Shown one piece after another: positions 1-6,861 of a stretch of DNA of 12,663 nt (positions are counted from its first letter, which is position 1; the number at the start of each line of letters is the position of its first letter). Source of the DNA: a bacterium UBP1_UBA4771 (GTDB lineage Bacteria; Krumholzibacteriota; Krumholzibacteriia; Krumholzibacteriales; Krumholzibacteriaceae). Location: assembly GCA_002403295.1 (NCBI GenBank), contig DHHN01000147.1:13386-26048 (forward strand). Direction: 5' to 3'. The translations under genes were made by a program, and so were the position numbers. The notes below the pieces were generated by a model. The model was not told the origin of the DNA and did no database searches. It saw only the letters and a program-made list of their open reading frames with translations.

Positions 1-574
1 TGAAATCGAGGACGACGGTCGTGATGGAGGCGTTCGGCAGCGAGAAGCTCCAAAGATCGTCGACGCTCATCCCGAGCGCCCACGTGAGGTAGCTGCAGAT
101 GAAGCCGCCGTGCGAGACGACCGCGACGTCGGCGCCATCGTGCGCCGCGAGTATGCGGCCCATCGTCTCGACGACGCGCCTCCGAAAGGAAACGAGGTCG
201 TCGGCGCCGGCGATCGCGACGGTCGAGGGCTTTCGATACCACGCCTCGATCCGCTCGGGCGTCTCGCGGCGTATGTCGGCGATGAGACGCCCCTCCCATT
301 CGCCGAGGGAGAGCTCGCGGAGCGCCGGATCGACGATAATGTCCCGTCCGTCGCCGAGGGCGAGCCGGGCCGTCTCCATGGCGCGCCGCGCGTCGCTCGA
401 ATAGACCGCCGCGACCGCAAGGGCGGAGAGCCGTTTCCCGAGGAGCCCCGCCTGAGAGCGCCCGACGGGGCTCAGGGGAATCTCGAGGCACGTGCCCTGC
501 ACGCGGCGCTCGCTGTTCCACAGCGATTCGGCGTGTCTCACGAGGTAGAGCTTTCGCTGGCGCGGCTCCGGCAT
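1..574 (-). CDS. Histidine phosphatase family protein (phosphoglycerate-mutase-like), 3' end cut by window edge
   Basis: The frame opens with ATG at 574 and runs 191 codons to the window edge without a stop. GGAG at 579-582 lies 4 bases before the ATG. The N-terminal LVRHAESLWN (residues 11-20) is the family RHG signature with the catalytic His14. Other family landmarks follow: the SSDARRAMETA segment with Arg63/64, the acidic ELSLGEWEG motif around residue 87, and SHGG with the second active-site His155. Family members are about 200 residues, so only a short C-terminal tail is missing. Such enzymes remove phosphate from small metabolites (phosphoglycerate, alpha-ribazole phosphate, sugar phosphates) or proteins. 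The substrate cannot be told from sequence, and no cobalamin or glycolytic genes lie nearby. The gene is transcribed away from the LVIVD-dsbD operon. Confidence 0.9.
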   Translation of the reverse strand, partial: MPEPRQRKLYLVRHAESLWNSERRVQGTCLEIPLSPVGRSQAGLLGKRLSALAVAAVYSSDARRAMETARLALGDGRDIIVDPALRELSLGEWEGRLIADIRRETPERIEAWYRKPSTVAIAGADDLVSFRRRVVETMGRILAAHDGADVAVVSHGGFICSYLTWALGMSVDDLWSFSLPNASITTVVLDF

Positions 575-589
575 GACGCTCCGTTTCTT

Positions 590-620
590 CCCCGGACGGC
601 GGCCGGGCGGCCCGCCGGGG
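590..620 (-). other. GC-rich hairpin in the leader of the phosphatase gene
   Basis: CCCCGG at one end pairs with CCGGGG at the other, and inner CGG pairs with CCG across a one-base bulge, giving about 9 base pairs. The hairpin would lie at the very 5' end of the predicted phosphatase transcript, just upstream of its ribosome binding site. There is no T tract, so it is not an intrinsic terminator. In such GC-rich DNA it could also be incidental. Confidence 0.4.
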
Positions 621-627
621 AATCAGC

Positions 628-656
628 ACTGTAGCAGACGGGCGGCCGGGTATCAA
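628..656 (-). promoter_or_regulatory. Putative sigma-70 promoter for the histidine phosphatase gene
   Basis: On the minus strand, TTGATA (656-651) is followed after exactly 17 bases by TACAGT (633-628). These match the -35 box at 5 of 6 and the -10 box at 4 of 6 positions. The predicted transcript starts near 621, giving a leader of about 47 bases. No other minus-strand candidate in the gap looks as good. This is pattern matching only. Confidence 0.45.
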
Positions 657-671
657 GACGGCTTGCGCCGT

Positions 672-702
672 TTGACGCTTTGCGCTACCTTTTACGTACG
701 AT
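672..702 (+). promoter_or_regulatory. Weak candidate promoter for the LVIVD-dsbD operon
   Basis: TTGACG (672-677) matches the -35 consensus at 5 of 6 positions. TACGAT (697-702) matches the -10 box at 4 of 6, but the spacer is 19 bases, longer than ideal. The area is locally A+T-rich for this window and faces the LVIVD gene at 773. A promoter is expected here because the upstream gene is divergent, but the exact boxes are uncertain. Confidence 0.3.
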
Positions 703-725
703 TTTCGCGCCTTTCGGGCTATTCG

Positions 726-748
726 CGCCGGCCGCCACGCGGCCGGCG
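726..748 (+). repeat. Perfect inverted repeat (10-bp arms, 3-base loop) in the operon leader
   Basis: CGCCGGCCGC at 726-735 is perfectly complementary to GCGGCCGGCG at 739-748, with the loop CAC. It ends 24 bases before the ATG at 773 and would form a very stable hairpin in the 5' leader. No T run follows, so a plain terminator is unlikely. Control of translation or mRNA stability is possible but is inference. Confidence 0.55.
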
Positions 749-772
749 GCGCGGTTTCAACGGGGCGGAAAG

Positions 773-2647
773 ATGCTTCGCCGTATTCATATCGTTGCCG
801 CATTCGCCGCCGCGACGGGCGCGCTCGCGGCGTTCCACGCCGACGCCGCCGGGAGGCCCGCGCTCCTCTCGCGATCCCTCGTTCAGGGTCCGGCGCGAAC
901 GGCGGCCTTCGGGGCCGGGGGACTCGTTCTCGGCACCGGCGGCGGCCTCGCCGTCTTCGACGACGCCGGACGTCTCGCGGAGCCGGTCTTTCTCCCGCTC
1001 GACGGAGAGCCGCAGGATCTGTGCCTTCGCGGGAACGTCGCCTACGTCGCCGCCTTCACCGGCGGCCTCGTGACGATCGACCTGTCCGATCCGAAGCGGC
1101 CGGTTGCGTCGCATCGTCACGAAATGGCGCAGGCGTCGCTGTGCGCCTCGGCGGGCGGCTCGCTCATGGTCTGCGACGGGCGCCGCCGGATTCACGTGTT
1201 CACGCTCGAGAATCCCCGCGAGCCGCGATTCGAGGCTTCGCGGGATCTGCCGCATTCGATCGTCGCCATGCGAGGCGAGGGGGATCTTCTCGCGATCGTA
1301 TACGGGAGCGGCGCCGACATATTCCGCGCGGGCGCCGGGGGATCGCTCGAGAGGGCCGCCGCCGTCGCGCTGCCCGCCGACGCGAAAGACGCGGTCATCC
1401 AGCAGGCGGTCCTCTGCGTTCTCACGGCGGCCGGGGAGATTCTCGCCTGGGATATCGAGCGCCCCGACGACCCGAAGCCGCTGAGCGGCTTCAAGCACCG
1501 GCGAATCGCCGGGATCGCGGCGGGGGACGGCGGCGGCGCGCTGCTCGGCGCCGCGCGAACGATCATCCCCTTTTCCGTGGAGAGAAGCGCCGGCGGCGCG
1601 CGCATCCGCGTGCGAAAAGCCGTCGGATTGCCGCCGCGCGCCGTTACGGCGACGGGGACCGAGGGCGGCTGCGGCCCGGGAAGTTCACGCGAGATCGTTT
1701 CCATCGCCGTCTCCTCGGAACGGATCGCCGCGATCGCCCCGCTCGACGGCGTCGGTCTTTACGCGATCGAGCGAAACGGGCTCCGCGCGCTCGATTTCTT
1801 CCCGACGCGCGGATACGCGCTCGGCGTCGCCGTCGAGGAAGGAATCGTCTGCGTCGCGAACGGCAACGACGGCGTCCGCATCGGACGGATCGGGAACGAC
1901 GGGACGATCGGCTGGATCTCTCATCTTCAGACGAAGGACGCCCGCGGCGTTGCGCTCTCCGGCGCGAACCTCTTCGTCGCGGACGGCGCCGGAGGGATCA
2001 GGGCCGCCGACGTCTCCGATCCCGCGAGGCCGCGCCTCGTCGGCGCTCACGCGTCGCCGTTCTACATGTCGGCGCTCGTCGTTCGCGGCGGGCGCGCCTA
2101 TTGCGCGGGCGGCCTCGGCGGCGCCGAGATCGTGGACGTGTCCGATCCGCGCCGCCCCCGTCTCGTCTGGCGGCGGGCCTTCTCCGAGGTCCGCGGCCTG
2201 GACGCCGACGAGCGATATCTCTACGTCGCTGACGGTTACGAGGGGCTTCGCATATTCGCCCTCGACGGCCGCGAGCCGCGGCAGGTCTCGACGCTCGACA
2301 CGCCGGGATGGACCTGCGACGTCAGCGTGGCCGGCGACAGGGCGTATCTCGCCGACGGCGGACGGGGCATCGTCGTCGCGGACGTCGCGAGCCGCGAGCG
2401 ACCGCGGATCGTCGGCTCCGCGCCGACGGGCGCGGTCGCCCGTCAGGTGCGGCTCCACGGCTCCTCGCTCTACGTCGCCGCGTTTACCGAAGGCCTCATC
2501 GCGTTCGACGTTTCCCATCCGGCGCATCCGGTCGAGACGGTTCGTTTTCGGACGGTGGGCGACGCGCGCGGCGTTTCAATCGCCGGCGCGCACGTCCTCG
2601 TCGCGTGCGGCGCGGGCGGCCTCTACGTGCTCTCGCATTCGCAATAG
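773..2647 (+). CDS. Exported LVIVD-repeat beta-propeller protein
   Basis: The product is 624 residues. I chose ATG 773 over an upstream in-frame ATG at 680 because it follows a purine-rich GGGGCGGAAAG and begins a clear signal peptide: MLRRIH, then a hydrophobic Ala-rich stretch to about residue 20, with AxA-type cleavage near residues 23-26. LVIVD-type repeats are evident. Each has a strand ending in VADG or VAAF, then (V/I)D(V/L)SDPxRPxxVG. Copies begin near residues 89, 400, 442, 483, 524 and 566, and the last five are spaced 41-42 residues. Residues 120-390 are more divergent but keep blade-like alternation of strands and Gly turns. Such proteins are predicted to be surface or periplasmic propellers, usually of unknown partner. 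There are several scattered cysteines and no catalytic motif. It heads an operon and is followed after 16 bases by dsbD, which would fit an exported Cys-containing protein. Confidence 0.85.
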   Translation: MLRRIHIVAAFAAATGALAAFHADAAGRPALLSRSLVQGPARTAAFGAGGLVLGTGGGLAVFDDAGRLAEPVFLPLDGEPQDLCLRGNVAYVAAFTGGLVTIDLSDPKRPVASHRHEMAQASLCASAGGSLMVCDGRRRIHVFTLENPREPRFEASRDLPHSIVAMRGEGDLLAIVYGSGADIFRAGAGGSLERAAAVALPADAKDAVIQQAVLCVLTAAGEILAWDIERPDDPKPLSGFKHRRIAGIAAGDGGGALLGAARTIIPFSVERSAGGARIRVRKAVGLPPRAVTATGTEGGCGPGSSREIVSIAVSSERIAAIAPLDGVGLYAIERNGLRALDFFPTRGYALGVAVEEGIVCVANGNDGVRIGRIGNDGTIGWISHLQTKDARGVALSGANLFVADGAGGIRAADVSDPARPRLVGAHASPFYMSALVVRGGRAYCAGGLGGAEIVDVSDPRRPRLVWRRAFSEVRGLDADERYLYVADGYEGLRIFALDGREPRQVSTLDTPGWTCDVSVAGDRAYLADGGRGIVVADVASRERPRIVGSAPTGAVARQVRLHGSSLYVAAFTEGLIAFDVSHPAHPVETVRFRTVGDARGVSIAGAHVLVACGAGGLYVLSHSQ

Positions 2648-2653
2648 CTCGAA

Positions 2654-2658
2654 AGGAG
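2654..2658 (+). promoter_or_regulatory. Ribosome binding site fixing the GTG start of dsbD
   Basis: AGGAG lies 5 bases before GTG 2664, in the 16-base gap after the LVIVD stop codon. The open frame extends far upstream inside the LVIVD gene, so this site and the signal peptide that follows GTG decide the start. Confidence 0.8.
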
Positions 2659-2663
2659 AAACG

Positions 2664-4532
2664 GTGGTTCGAAGGAGATCGAGATTCCGCGTCGGTCGGT
2701 TGTTCGTTCTCGCGGCGTGCGCGTCGGCGCTCGCCGCGGCGCCCGCCCTCGCCCAGGGTCTTTTCTTTCCATCCGAAGGGCTCGTCACCGCCGACATGTT
2801 TCATTCGCTCTCGGTGTTCCATCCCGGAGCGACGGGGCACGTCGCGGTGACGGCGCGGATCGCCGAAGGGTGGCATATCAATTCGAACAGGCCGCTCGAC
2901 CGCTATCTCATCCCGACCGAGCTTCTCGTGAGCGCGCCCGAGGGGATCGAGGTCGTTCGCATCCTCTACCCCGCCCCCGTCATGCGAAAGCTCGAGATGA
3001 GCGAAACCCGCATGTCGCTCTTCGACGGCGTGGTCACGTTCGGCGCGATGCTGCGGATCGGGAAGTCCGTCCGGCCGGGCTCGTACGCGATAACGGCGAC
3101 GCTCAAGTATCAGGGCTGCAACGATCTCGCCTGCGTCGAGCCGGCGAGCGCGGTCGCCGTCGACACGATCCGCGTCGGCACGCTCGAGGAGGGGGTCGAG
3201 CAGCTCTCTCCGGCCGTCTTCTCGAAACCCCCCTTCGTCGACGAGGCGGGCGCGGCCGCGGGCGCCGGGGCGCCGCCCGAAACGCGCGGCGGCGATTTCG
3301 GCGATATGGTGAACGAGCGGGGACTCGCCCTCGCCTTTCTCTTTATCTTTCTCGGCGGGCTCGCCCTCAACCTCACTCCCTGCATCTATCCCCTCATACC
3401 CATCACGGTCAGCTACTTCGGCGGCCAGGCGGGGGGCAGGAGCGGCCGCGTGTTCGTGCTCGCGCTTCTCTACGTTCTCGGGATGTCGCTCACGTACAGC
3501 GTTCTCGGCACGGTCGCGGCGATGACGGGCGGGCTCTTCGGCTCCGCCCTCCAGAACCCGCTCGTCGTTCTCTTCATCGCGGCGGTGCTCGTGATACTCG
3601 CCCTCTCGATGTTCGGCTTCTGGGAGATCCGGCTGCCGATGTTCCTCGCCGTGCGCACGGGGACGGCGAAGCGCGGATACGCGGGAGCCGTCGTCATGGG
3701 GCTCACGATGGGTCTCGTCGCGGCGCCGTGCATCGGCCCCTTCGTGCTCGGCCTTCTCACCTACGTCGGCCGGATCGGCAAGCCGCTCCTCGGATTCCTC
3801 ATGTTCTTCACACTCGCGTGGGGGATGGGTCTCCCGTTCCTCGTTCTCGGCACCGTGTCGGGCGGCATCTCGCGCCTGCCGCGCGCCGGCGACTGGATGG
3901 TCTGGGTGCGAAAGATCTTCGGCTTCGTCCTTCTCGGGATGGCGCTCTACTTCGCGCGAAATCTCCTCAGCCCGCGGATCGTCGCCTTCGGCTACGCGGC
4001 GATCGCGGTCATCGGGGGGATCTACCTCGGCTGGATCGACCGGACGGCGGCCCCCGGCGGATTTTTCAGGGTGCTGCGGAGCGCCGTCGGTCTCGCGGGT
4101 CTCGCGATCGCCGCCGCGATCTTCGTCGTCCCCGCCATGAGAGGGCCGTCGATCGAGAAAGCCGCCGGCATTCCCTGGCGGCCCTTCAGCGACGAGGCGC
4201 TCGCCGGCGCGGCGCGCGAGGGGAAGCCGGTCCTCGTCGATTTCTCCGCCGATTGGTGCATTCCGTGCCACGAGCTCGACAGGAAGACCTTCTCCGACGC
4301 GGCCGTCGTCGATCTCGCCCGCGGCGTCGTGCCGCTCCGCGTCGATCTCACGCGGTCGGGGCCCGCGGAGGCGGTCCTCAAAAACCGGTTCTCCGTGCGG
4401 GGCGTTCCCACTATTCTTTTCATCGACCCCGCGGGGGCGGAACGGGAGGACCTGCGGCTCACCGGATTCGTCGACGCGCGGGAGTTCGAACGCCGGCTCG
4501 CGGAGATCGCCGCGCCGGCGAACGAAAGGTGA
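2664..4532 (+). CDS. dsbD: Thiol:disulfide interchange protein DsbD
   Basis: The product is 622 residues with all three DsbD parts. After a signal sequence (Arg-rich start, hydrophobic 13-30, likely cut after AxA near 28-30) comes the periplasmic alpha domain with C152-x4-C157 in YQGCNDLAC. The membrane domain spans about residues 222-490 with multiple hydrophobic segments. It carries C240 in LNLTPCIYP and C356 in VAAPCIGP, the pair that relays electrons across the membrane. The C-terminal thioredoxin-like gamma domain has C532-x2-C535 in SADWCIPC. The family takes electrons from cytoplasmic thioredoxin and delivers them to periplasmic partners such as DsbC or cytochrome c maturation proteins. 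All six expected cysteines are present. The segment LAAC at 16-19 also resembles a lipobox, so lipidation cannot be excluded. The next gene starts 3 bases after the stop. Confidence 0.95.
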   Translation: MVRRRSRFRVGRLFVLAACASALAAAPALAQGLFFPSEGLVTADMFHSLSVFHPGATGHVAVTARIAEGWHINSNRPLDRYLIPTELLVSAPEGIEVVRILYPAPVMRKLEMSETRMSLFDGVVTFGAMLRIGKSVRPGSYAITATLKYQGCNDLACVEPASAVAVDTIRVGTLEEGVEQLSPAVFSKPPFVDEAGAAAGAGAPPETRGGDFGDMVNERGLALAFLFIFLGGLALNLTPCIYPLIPITVSYFGGQAGGRSGRVFVLALLYVLGMSLTYSVLGTVAAMTGGLFGSALQNPLVVLFIAAVLVILALSMFGFWEIRLPMFLAVRTGTAKRGYAGAVVMGLTMGLVAAPCIGPFVLGLLTYVGRIGKPLLGFLMFFTLAWGMGLPFLVLGTVSGGISRLPRAGDWMVWVRKIFGFVLLGMALYFARNLLSPRIVAFGYAAIAVIGGIYLGWIDRTAAPGGFFRVLRSAVGLAGLAIAAAIFVVPAMRGPSIEKAAGIPWRPFSDEALAGAAREGKPVLVDFSADWCIPCHELDRKTFSDAAVVDLARGVVPLRVDLTRSGPAEAVLKNRFSVRGVPTILFIDPAGAEREDLRLTGFVDAREFERRLAEIAAPANER

Positions 4533-4535
4533 CGC

Positions 4536-5423
4536 GTGAAGCTCGTTTCGTTCGAGCGCCAGGGCCCGCGCGCCGGCGCCGTCATTGGGGATCTCATCCT
4601 CGACATCGGCGACGCGCTGCGCGTCCCGCGCGCGGTCACCACCGACGACGTCATTCGCGGCGGTCTTCTTCACGAGGCGAGAAACCTCGTCGATAACGCC
4701 GTCGACGTCGACCGCACGCGTTTCCTCCCGTTCAAGGGGACGCGCATCCTCCCTCCCGTCGCGCGACCCGGCATGATCGTCTGCCTCGGCCTCAACTACC
4801 GCGATCACGCCCTCGAGCAGCGCGCGGAGCCCCCGGCGCATCCGATCCTCTTCGCGAAGGCGCCGGGCGCCGTCGCGGGGCCGTTCGACGACATCGTCGT
4901 TCGGCCGGGCGTCGAGAACGTCGACGCCGAGGCGGAGCTCGCCGTCGTCATCGGCCGCGAGGGATCGATGATCCCCGAGGAAGAGGCGCTCGGCTACGTC
5001 GCCGGATACTGCTGCATGAACGACGTCTCGGCGCGCCGGATTCAGCGCGAGGACACGCAGTGGTTCCGGGCGAAGAGCTTCGACACCTTCGCCCCGTGCG
5101 GCCCGTGGATCGTGACGCCCGACGAGCTCGGCGACCCGCAGGGGCTCGCGATCACCCAGCGGCTGAACGACGTCGTCATGCAGGAGAGCAGCACCGCGGA
5201 GATGCTGTTCGGCGTGGCGCGGATCATCGCGTTCGTCTCGGCCGCGATGACGCTCCGCCCGGGCGACATGATCGCGACGGGCACCCCCGCCGGCGTGGGC
5301 GTCTTCCGCGATCCCCCGGTCTTTCTCGCGGACGGCGACGTCGTGACGATCGAGATCGAGCGGATCGGATTCATCAGAAACAGGGTCAGGGCGCCGGCCC
5401 AGGGAGCCCCGTGGAGAGCGTGA
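4536..5423 (+). CDS. Fumarylacetoacetate hydrolase (FAH) family protein
   Basis: The product is 295 residues. GTG 4536 lies 3 bases after the dsbD stop, with GAAAGG just upstream inside dsbD. The N-terminal about 70 residues begin MKLVSFERQG and end in a linker. The catalytic FAH fold follows with CLGLNYRDHA (83-92), the metal-ligand segment DAEAELAVVIG (E132, E134), NDVSARR with D163, KSFDTFAPCGP (180-190) and TGTPAGVG (249-256). These are typical of FAHD1/YcgM-like enzymes: acylpyruvate hydrolase, oxaloacetate decarboxylase or tautomerase, or 2-hydroxyhepta-2,4-dienedioate isomerase. They act in the cytoplasm and need Mg or Mn. No aromatic degradation genes are adjacent, so a housekeeping acylpyruvate or oxaloacetate role is more likely than a catabolic one, but this is inference. 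Confidence 0.92.
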   Translation: MKLVSFERQGPRAGAVIGDLILDIGDALRVPRAVTTDDVIRGGLLHEARNLVDNAVDVDRTRFLPFKGTRILPPVARPGMIVCLGLNYRDHALEQRAEPPAHPILFAKAPGAVAGPFDDIVVRPGVENVDAEAELAVVIGREGSMIPEEEALGYVAGYCCMNDVSARRIQREDTQWFRAKSFDTFAPCGPWIVTPDELGDPQGLAITQRLNDVVMQESSTAEMLFGVARIIAFVSAAMTLRPGDMIATGTPAGVGVFRDPPVFLADGDVVTIEIERIGFIRNRVRAPAQGAPWRA

Positions 5424-6640
5424 TCAAGAAGATCCTCGTCCTCTCGATCTGGGAGGACACCTGGTCCCTCGGCGATGGCGGCGGCGTGGCGGACGAGCTC
5501 CAGTTCATCCGCCACCTGACGCGCCGCGGCATCGAGCTGCACTTTCTCATACCGAAGCCGCGCGCGAGGAAAGGGGCGCCCCGCGACTCGCTCCTCACCT
5601 ATCACACGTACCCGAACGTCTTCCGCGCCTTCGAGCGGCTGCCGGGAATCATGCGGCGTTTTCTCTGGCCGATGGCGCATCTGTTCGCCGCGACGGCGCG
5701 CCTCGAGCGGCTCGCCGCCGAGATACGTCCCGACGTGATCCTCGGTTTCACGCACTACTCGTTCTATCCCTTGAACCGCGTCGGCCGGAAGTTCGGCATC
5801 CCGACCGCCGTCAAGCTCTTCGGCGTCATGTATCTCGACCGGTTCGACTTTCCGTGGATCAAGTATTACTGGAAGAGCGTCGAACAGGTGCTCGCGTTGC
5901 GGCGGCCCGTCGACCGGTACATCATCCTGAACGACGGCACGAGGGGCGAGATGGCGCTCGCGCGCCTCGGCATTCCGCGCGGGAAGATCTCCTTTCTCCC
6001 GAACGGCATGGATACCGAATGGGCGGACGCCGCGGTCGACCGCCTCGAGGCGCGCCGCGCGAGGGGCCTCCCGCTCGACCGGATCCTCGTCGTCACCTTT
6101 TCGCGCCTCGTCAAATCGAAACGCATCGAGCTCCTGCTCCGCGCCGCGGCCATGATGGACCCCGCGCTCCTCGATCGGACGGCGATCGTGATCGGCGGGG
6201 ACGGCCCCGAGCGCGCCTTTCTCGAGCGCGAGGCGCGGCGTCTCGGTCTCGCGGACCGCGCGATATTCACGGGCGTCATCCCTCACGGCGACGTGGTCGA
6301 TTTCCTCAAGGCCTCGGACGTCTTCGCCGCGACGAACGAGCTCACGAACATGTCGCTCCCGCCGTGCGAGGCGATCCTCTGCGGCGTGCCGGTCGTCGCG
6401 TTCGACGTCTCGGGCACCGCGGAGGTGGTGCGGGACGGCGAAACGGGACTCCTCGTTCCGAACGGCGACGTGCCCGCGTTCGCGCGAACGCTCGAGCTCA
6501 TCGTGAGCGACGACGGGCTCCGGGAGCGGCTCGGGCGGCAGGCCGCGGCGTTCGGCCGCCGGCATTTCGTGTCGTGGGAGGAGCGGATCGACATGGAGCT
6601 CGCGGTGCTCGAGGAGCTTGTCGCCTCGAAGAGGCCGTGA
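5420..6640 (+). CDS. GT4-family glycosyltransferase
   Basis: The product is 406 residues from GTG 5420, whose GTGA overlaps the FAH stop codon. GTG 5411 is an alternative adding three residues, with a similar upstream GGAG. The architecture is GT-B. The N-terminal Rossmann domain (ILVLSIW, then a Gly-rich LGDGGGVADELQFIRHL at 17-33) binds the acceptor. The C-terminal domain has VTFSRLVKSKRIELLL (225-240), IGGDGPERAFLE (258-269), FTGVIPHGDVVDFL and EAILCGVPVVAFDVSGTAEVV (317-337), a GT4 nucleotide-sugar site. The first Glu of the usual E-x7-E motif appears replaced, since TNMSLPPCE is present. The protein is probably cytoplasmic or membrane-associated and acts in surface polysaccharide or glycolipid assembly. 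Donor and acceptor are unknown. It is the last gene of the plus-strand operon. Confidence 0.9.
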   Translation: MIKKILVLSIWEDTWSLGDGGGVADELQFIRHLTRRGIELHFLIPKPRARKGAPRDSLLTYHTYPNVFRAFERLPGIMRRFLWPMAHLFAATARLERLAAEIRPDVILGFTHYSFYPLNRVGRKFGIPTAVKLFGVMYLDRFDFPWIKYYWKSVEQVLALRRPVDRYIILNDGTRGEMALARLGIPRGKISFLPNGMDTEWADAAVDRLEARRARGLPLDRILVVTFSRLVKSKRIELLLRAAAMMDPALLDRTAIVIGGDGPERAFLEREARRLGLADRAIFTGVIPHGDVVDFLKASDVFAATNELTNMSLPPCEAILCGVPVVAFDVSGTAEVVRDGETGLLVPNGDVPAFARTLELIVSDDGLRERLGRQAAAFGRRHFVSWEERIDMELAVLEELVASKRP

Positions 6641-6649
6641 TTTCGGGGG

Positions 6650-6699
6650 ATAGATAAAGCGCCACGGGTTTTCATGAGGCATTCTGAAAATCCGTGGCG
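6650..6699 (-). terminator. Long hairpin, probable terminator of the minus-strand small RNA (possibly bidirectional)
   Basis: Bases 6660-6674 pair with 6685-6699: 15 pairs including one G-U, around a 10-base loop. In the minus direction the hairpin is followed by CTTTATCTATCC (6659-6648), a modest U-rich tail typical of an imperfect intrinsic terminator. In the plus direction it lies 20 bases after the glycosyltransferase stop but lacks a T run, so termination that way would be weak or would need Rho. Confidence 0.55.
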
Positions 6700-6797
6700 T
6701 CTCAGTATGTGGATCCGAGATGCCGCAGGGCTTTTTTCGGTCTCCCGCAACGACGGCGGGGCTTCACCTTACTCCTGGGCCCGATGCGCCATCTCTT
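6650..6797 (-). ncRNA. Candidate standalone structured small RNA, class not identified
   Basis: A near-consensus promoter (6833-6805) points into this region. Transcription would start near 6797 and end at the hairpin 6650-6699, giving about 148 nt with no reading frame of note. The first about 80 nt fold on paper as a closed rod. GAGATG (6795-6790) pairs with CATCTC (6722-6717). After a G/G mismatch, CGCA (6788-6785) pairs with TGCG (6727-6724). After a 2-base bulge, GGGC (6782-6779) pairs with GCCC (6731-6728). A large internal loop with an A6 run on its 3' side leads to an apical hairpin, CCCGC (6760-6756) with GCGGG (6748-6744) and a 7-base loop. From memory, the closing stem resembles E. 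coli 6S RNA (GAGAUG..CGCA..GGGCC), but the core is less than half the normal 6S length. It lacks the SRP RNA GGAAGGAAGC signature, and I match it to no riboswitch. Confidence 0.5.
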
Positions 6798-6804
6798 CGG
6801 TAGT

Positions 6805-6833
6805 ATTGTATTCCCGTTTCGTCGTATTGTCAA
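6805..6833 (-). promoter_or_regulatory. Near-consensus sigma-70 promoter reading leftwards into 6797-6650
   Basis: On the minus strand, TTGACA (6833-6828, 6 of 6) is followed after exactly 17 bases by TACAAT (6810-6805, 5 of 6). The predicted start is at 6798-6796, right at the base of the RNA closing stem. This is the best promoter match I found in the window, in a rare A+T-rich patch. The only gene downstream, the glycosyltransferase, is on the opposite strand, so the product should be a small RNA. Confidence 0.7.
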
Positions 6834-6837
6834 TACG
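6823..6837. repeat. Perfect palindrome CGTATTG-T-CAATACG, operator-like
   Basis: Seven-base perfect arms flank one central base at 6830, and the palindrome overlaps the -35 box of the leftward promoter. Its half GTATTGT (6824-6830) recurs as a direct repeat at 6803-6809, 21 bases away (two helical turns), on the -10 box. The layout fits a repressor site that could serve both the small RNA and the acetyltransferase at 6862. No regulator gene is adjacent. Confidence 0.45.
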
Positions 6838-6861
6838 TAAAAATGGAGGTGCCCGAACGCC

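Noticed and set aside
2496..4841. Long open frame on the minus strand (781 codons) antisense to dsbD
   Set aside because: It lies opposite clearly conserved genes, is full of Arg, Glu and Asp as expected of antisense frames in GC-rich DNA, and shows no domain.
5042..6682. Long open frame on the minus strand (546 codons) opposite the FAH and glycosyltransferase genes
   Set aside because: It is an antisense shadow of two well-recognised genes, with charged low-information composition and no recognisable motif.
6660..6740. Plus-strand intrinsic terminator ending in the T6 run at 6732-6737
   Set aside because: No stable GC hairpin lies immediately before the T6 run. The strong hairpin at 6660-6699 is more than 30 bases away, and the T6 falls in the internal loop of the minus-strand RNA.
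6650..6797. Firm assignment of the small RNA to 6S, SRP RNA or a riboswitch
   Set aside because: The core is too short for standard 6S, there is no SRP tetraloop signature, and no downstream gene on that strand exists for a riboswitch to control. Only an unclassified candidate is supported.
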